A program made the position numbers and the translations under genes. From Hyphomicrobiales bacterium (GTDB taxonomy: Bacteria; Pseudomonadota; Alphaproteobacteria; Rhizobiales; Xanthobacteraceae): a stretch of 6,707 nt of DNA. The DNA lies in contig PLTE01000353.1 in NCBI GenBank assembly GCA_003164375.1, forward strand, positions 1-6,707, in the 5' to 3' direction. This document shows positions 6,292 through 6,707 of this stretch, in pieces; the stretch's first letter is position 1; every line of letters begins with the position of its first letter. Below the pieces are notes generated by a model that did not search any database, had not been told where the DNA came from, and was given only the letters and a program-made list of their open reading frames with translations.

Positions 6292-6707
6292 TCAATCGCT
6301 CGACAAAATCACGTTCTTCAAAATCGGATAGATCTGGTTCTCCCAGCGCTTGCCGGAGAACACGCCGTAATGGCCGACGCCGGCCTGCATGTGGTGGCGC
6401 TTGAGATAAGGCCGCAGCTTGCTGCACAGGTCGTGCGCGGCGACGGTCTGGCCGACGGCGCAGATGTCGTCGCGCTCGCCTTCCACGGTGAGCAGCATGG
6501 TCTTGCGAATGGCGCTCGGATCGACCTTCTGGCCATGCCATTCGAGCTTGCCGAGCGGCAGCGCATGCTCCTGGAAGATAAGCCGCACGGTTTCGAGATA
6601 GAATTCGGCGGTCAGATCGAGCACGGCGAAATATTCGTCGTAGAAGGCCTTGGTCGTGTCGGCCTTGTCGAATTCGCCGCCCGCGAGATTGTGGAACAGG
6701 TCGACAT
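6292..6707 (-). CDS. phaZ: Intracellular polyhydroxyalkanoate depolymerase, C-terminal part (5' end outside window)
   Basis: Hydrolyses stored poly(3-hydroxybutyrate) granules to mobilise carbon. The last 137 residues are visible, from VDLFHNLAGGEFDKADTTKA to the TGA at 6294-6292. They match the C-terminal domain of the PhaZ/PHB depolymerase family: LDLTAEFYLETVRLIFQEHA, VDPSAIRKTMLLTVEGERDD and AGVGHYGVFSGKRW. The catalytic aspartate (first D of RDD, codon 6471-6469) and histidine (GVGHYG, codon 6372-6370) are 33 residues apart, as I recall for Asp355/His388 of the Ralstonia eutropha enzyme. The nucleophilic cysteine lies outside the window. The frame stays open to the window edge; the GTG at 6624 is internal, not a start. 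No intrinsic terminator is evident in the gap after its stop, which is consistent with read-through into the oxidoreductase. Confidence 0.94.
   Translation of the reverse strand, partial: VDLFHNLAGGEFDKADTTKAFYDEYFAVLDLTAEFYLETVRLIFQEHALPLGKLEWHGQKVDPSAIRKTMLLTVEGERDDICAVGQTVAAHDLCSKLRPYLKRHHMQAGVGHYGVFSGKRWENQIYPILKNVILSSD

Noticed and set aside
6173..6541. Minus-strand frame overlapping the phaZ 3' end and the oxidoreductase start
   Set aside because: Out of frame with phaZ, which has clear catalytic motifs over the same bases. No supporting motif.

Overview
The window is GC-rich DNA of a type expected from an alphaproteobacterium of the order Hyphomicrobiales (Bradyrhizobium, Rhodopseudomonas, Pseudolabrys or a relative). 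Three things support this: an RNase E ending in the alphaproteobacterial GWW hook for PNPase, a dispersed GTAGGGCGGATTA-type palindrome, and a short-chain polyhydroxyalkanoate depolymerase. The genus is inferred, not demonstrated.

Layout. (1) 1-1668, plus strand: the 3' two thirds of rne (RNase E), with the end of the catalytic domain, the zinc link and the long disordered Arg/Glu/Pro-rich tail. (2) 1676-1711: a perfect 14-bp stem palindrome in the short gap after rne. (3) 1740-3794, plus strand: a complete two-domain fusion of a class II (fuculose/rhamnulose-phosphate type) aldolase and a short-chain dehydrogenase. (4) 3795-3978: a non-coding gap. (5) 3979-4608, plus strand: a minimal nucleotidyltransferase/HEPN (MntA/HepT-like) toxin-antitoxin pair in which each gene carries one frameshift, each in a simple-sequence tract. 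(6) 4624-6192 (or 6201), minus strand: a phytoene-desaturase-like FAD oxidoreductase. (7) 6292-6707, minus strand: the C-terminal end of an intracellular PHA depolymerase (phaZ), which runs off the window.

How the genes relate. rne and the aldolase/dehydrogenase are housekeeping or catabolic genes with no evident functional link. phaZ and the oxidoreductase lie in the same direction 97 bp apart (measured to the ATG start) and could be cotranscribed, with phaZ upstream. The MNT/HEPN pair is the accessory element. Its two genes overlap by 20 bp, as in intact modules, but the antitoxin N-terminus is out of frame across a GC-dinucleotide run, and the toxin is out of frame at a T6 run just before its HxY motif. 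Changing one unit in each tract (adding one GC, removing one T) restores normal-length family proteins of about 98 and 117 residues. That makes this either a module caught in decay, a slippage-switchable module, or an assembly error. It is the most interesting part of the window. I see no CRISPR array, rRNA, tRNA or transposase.
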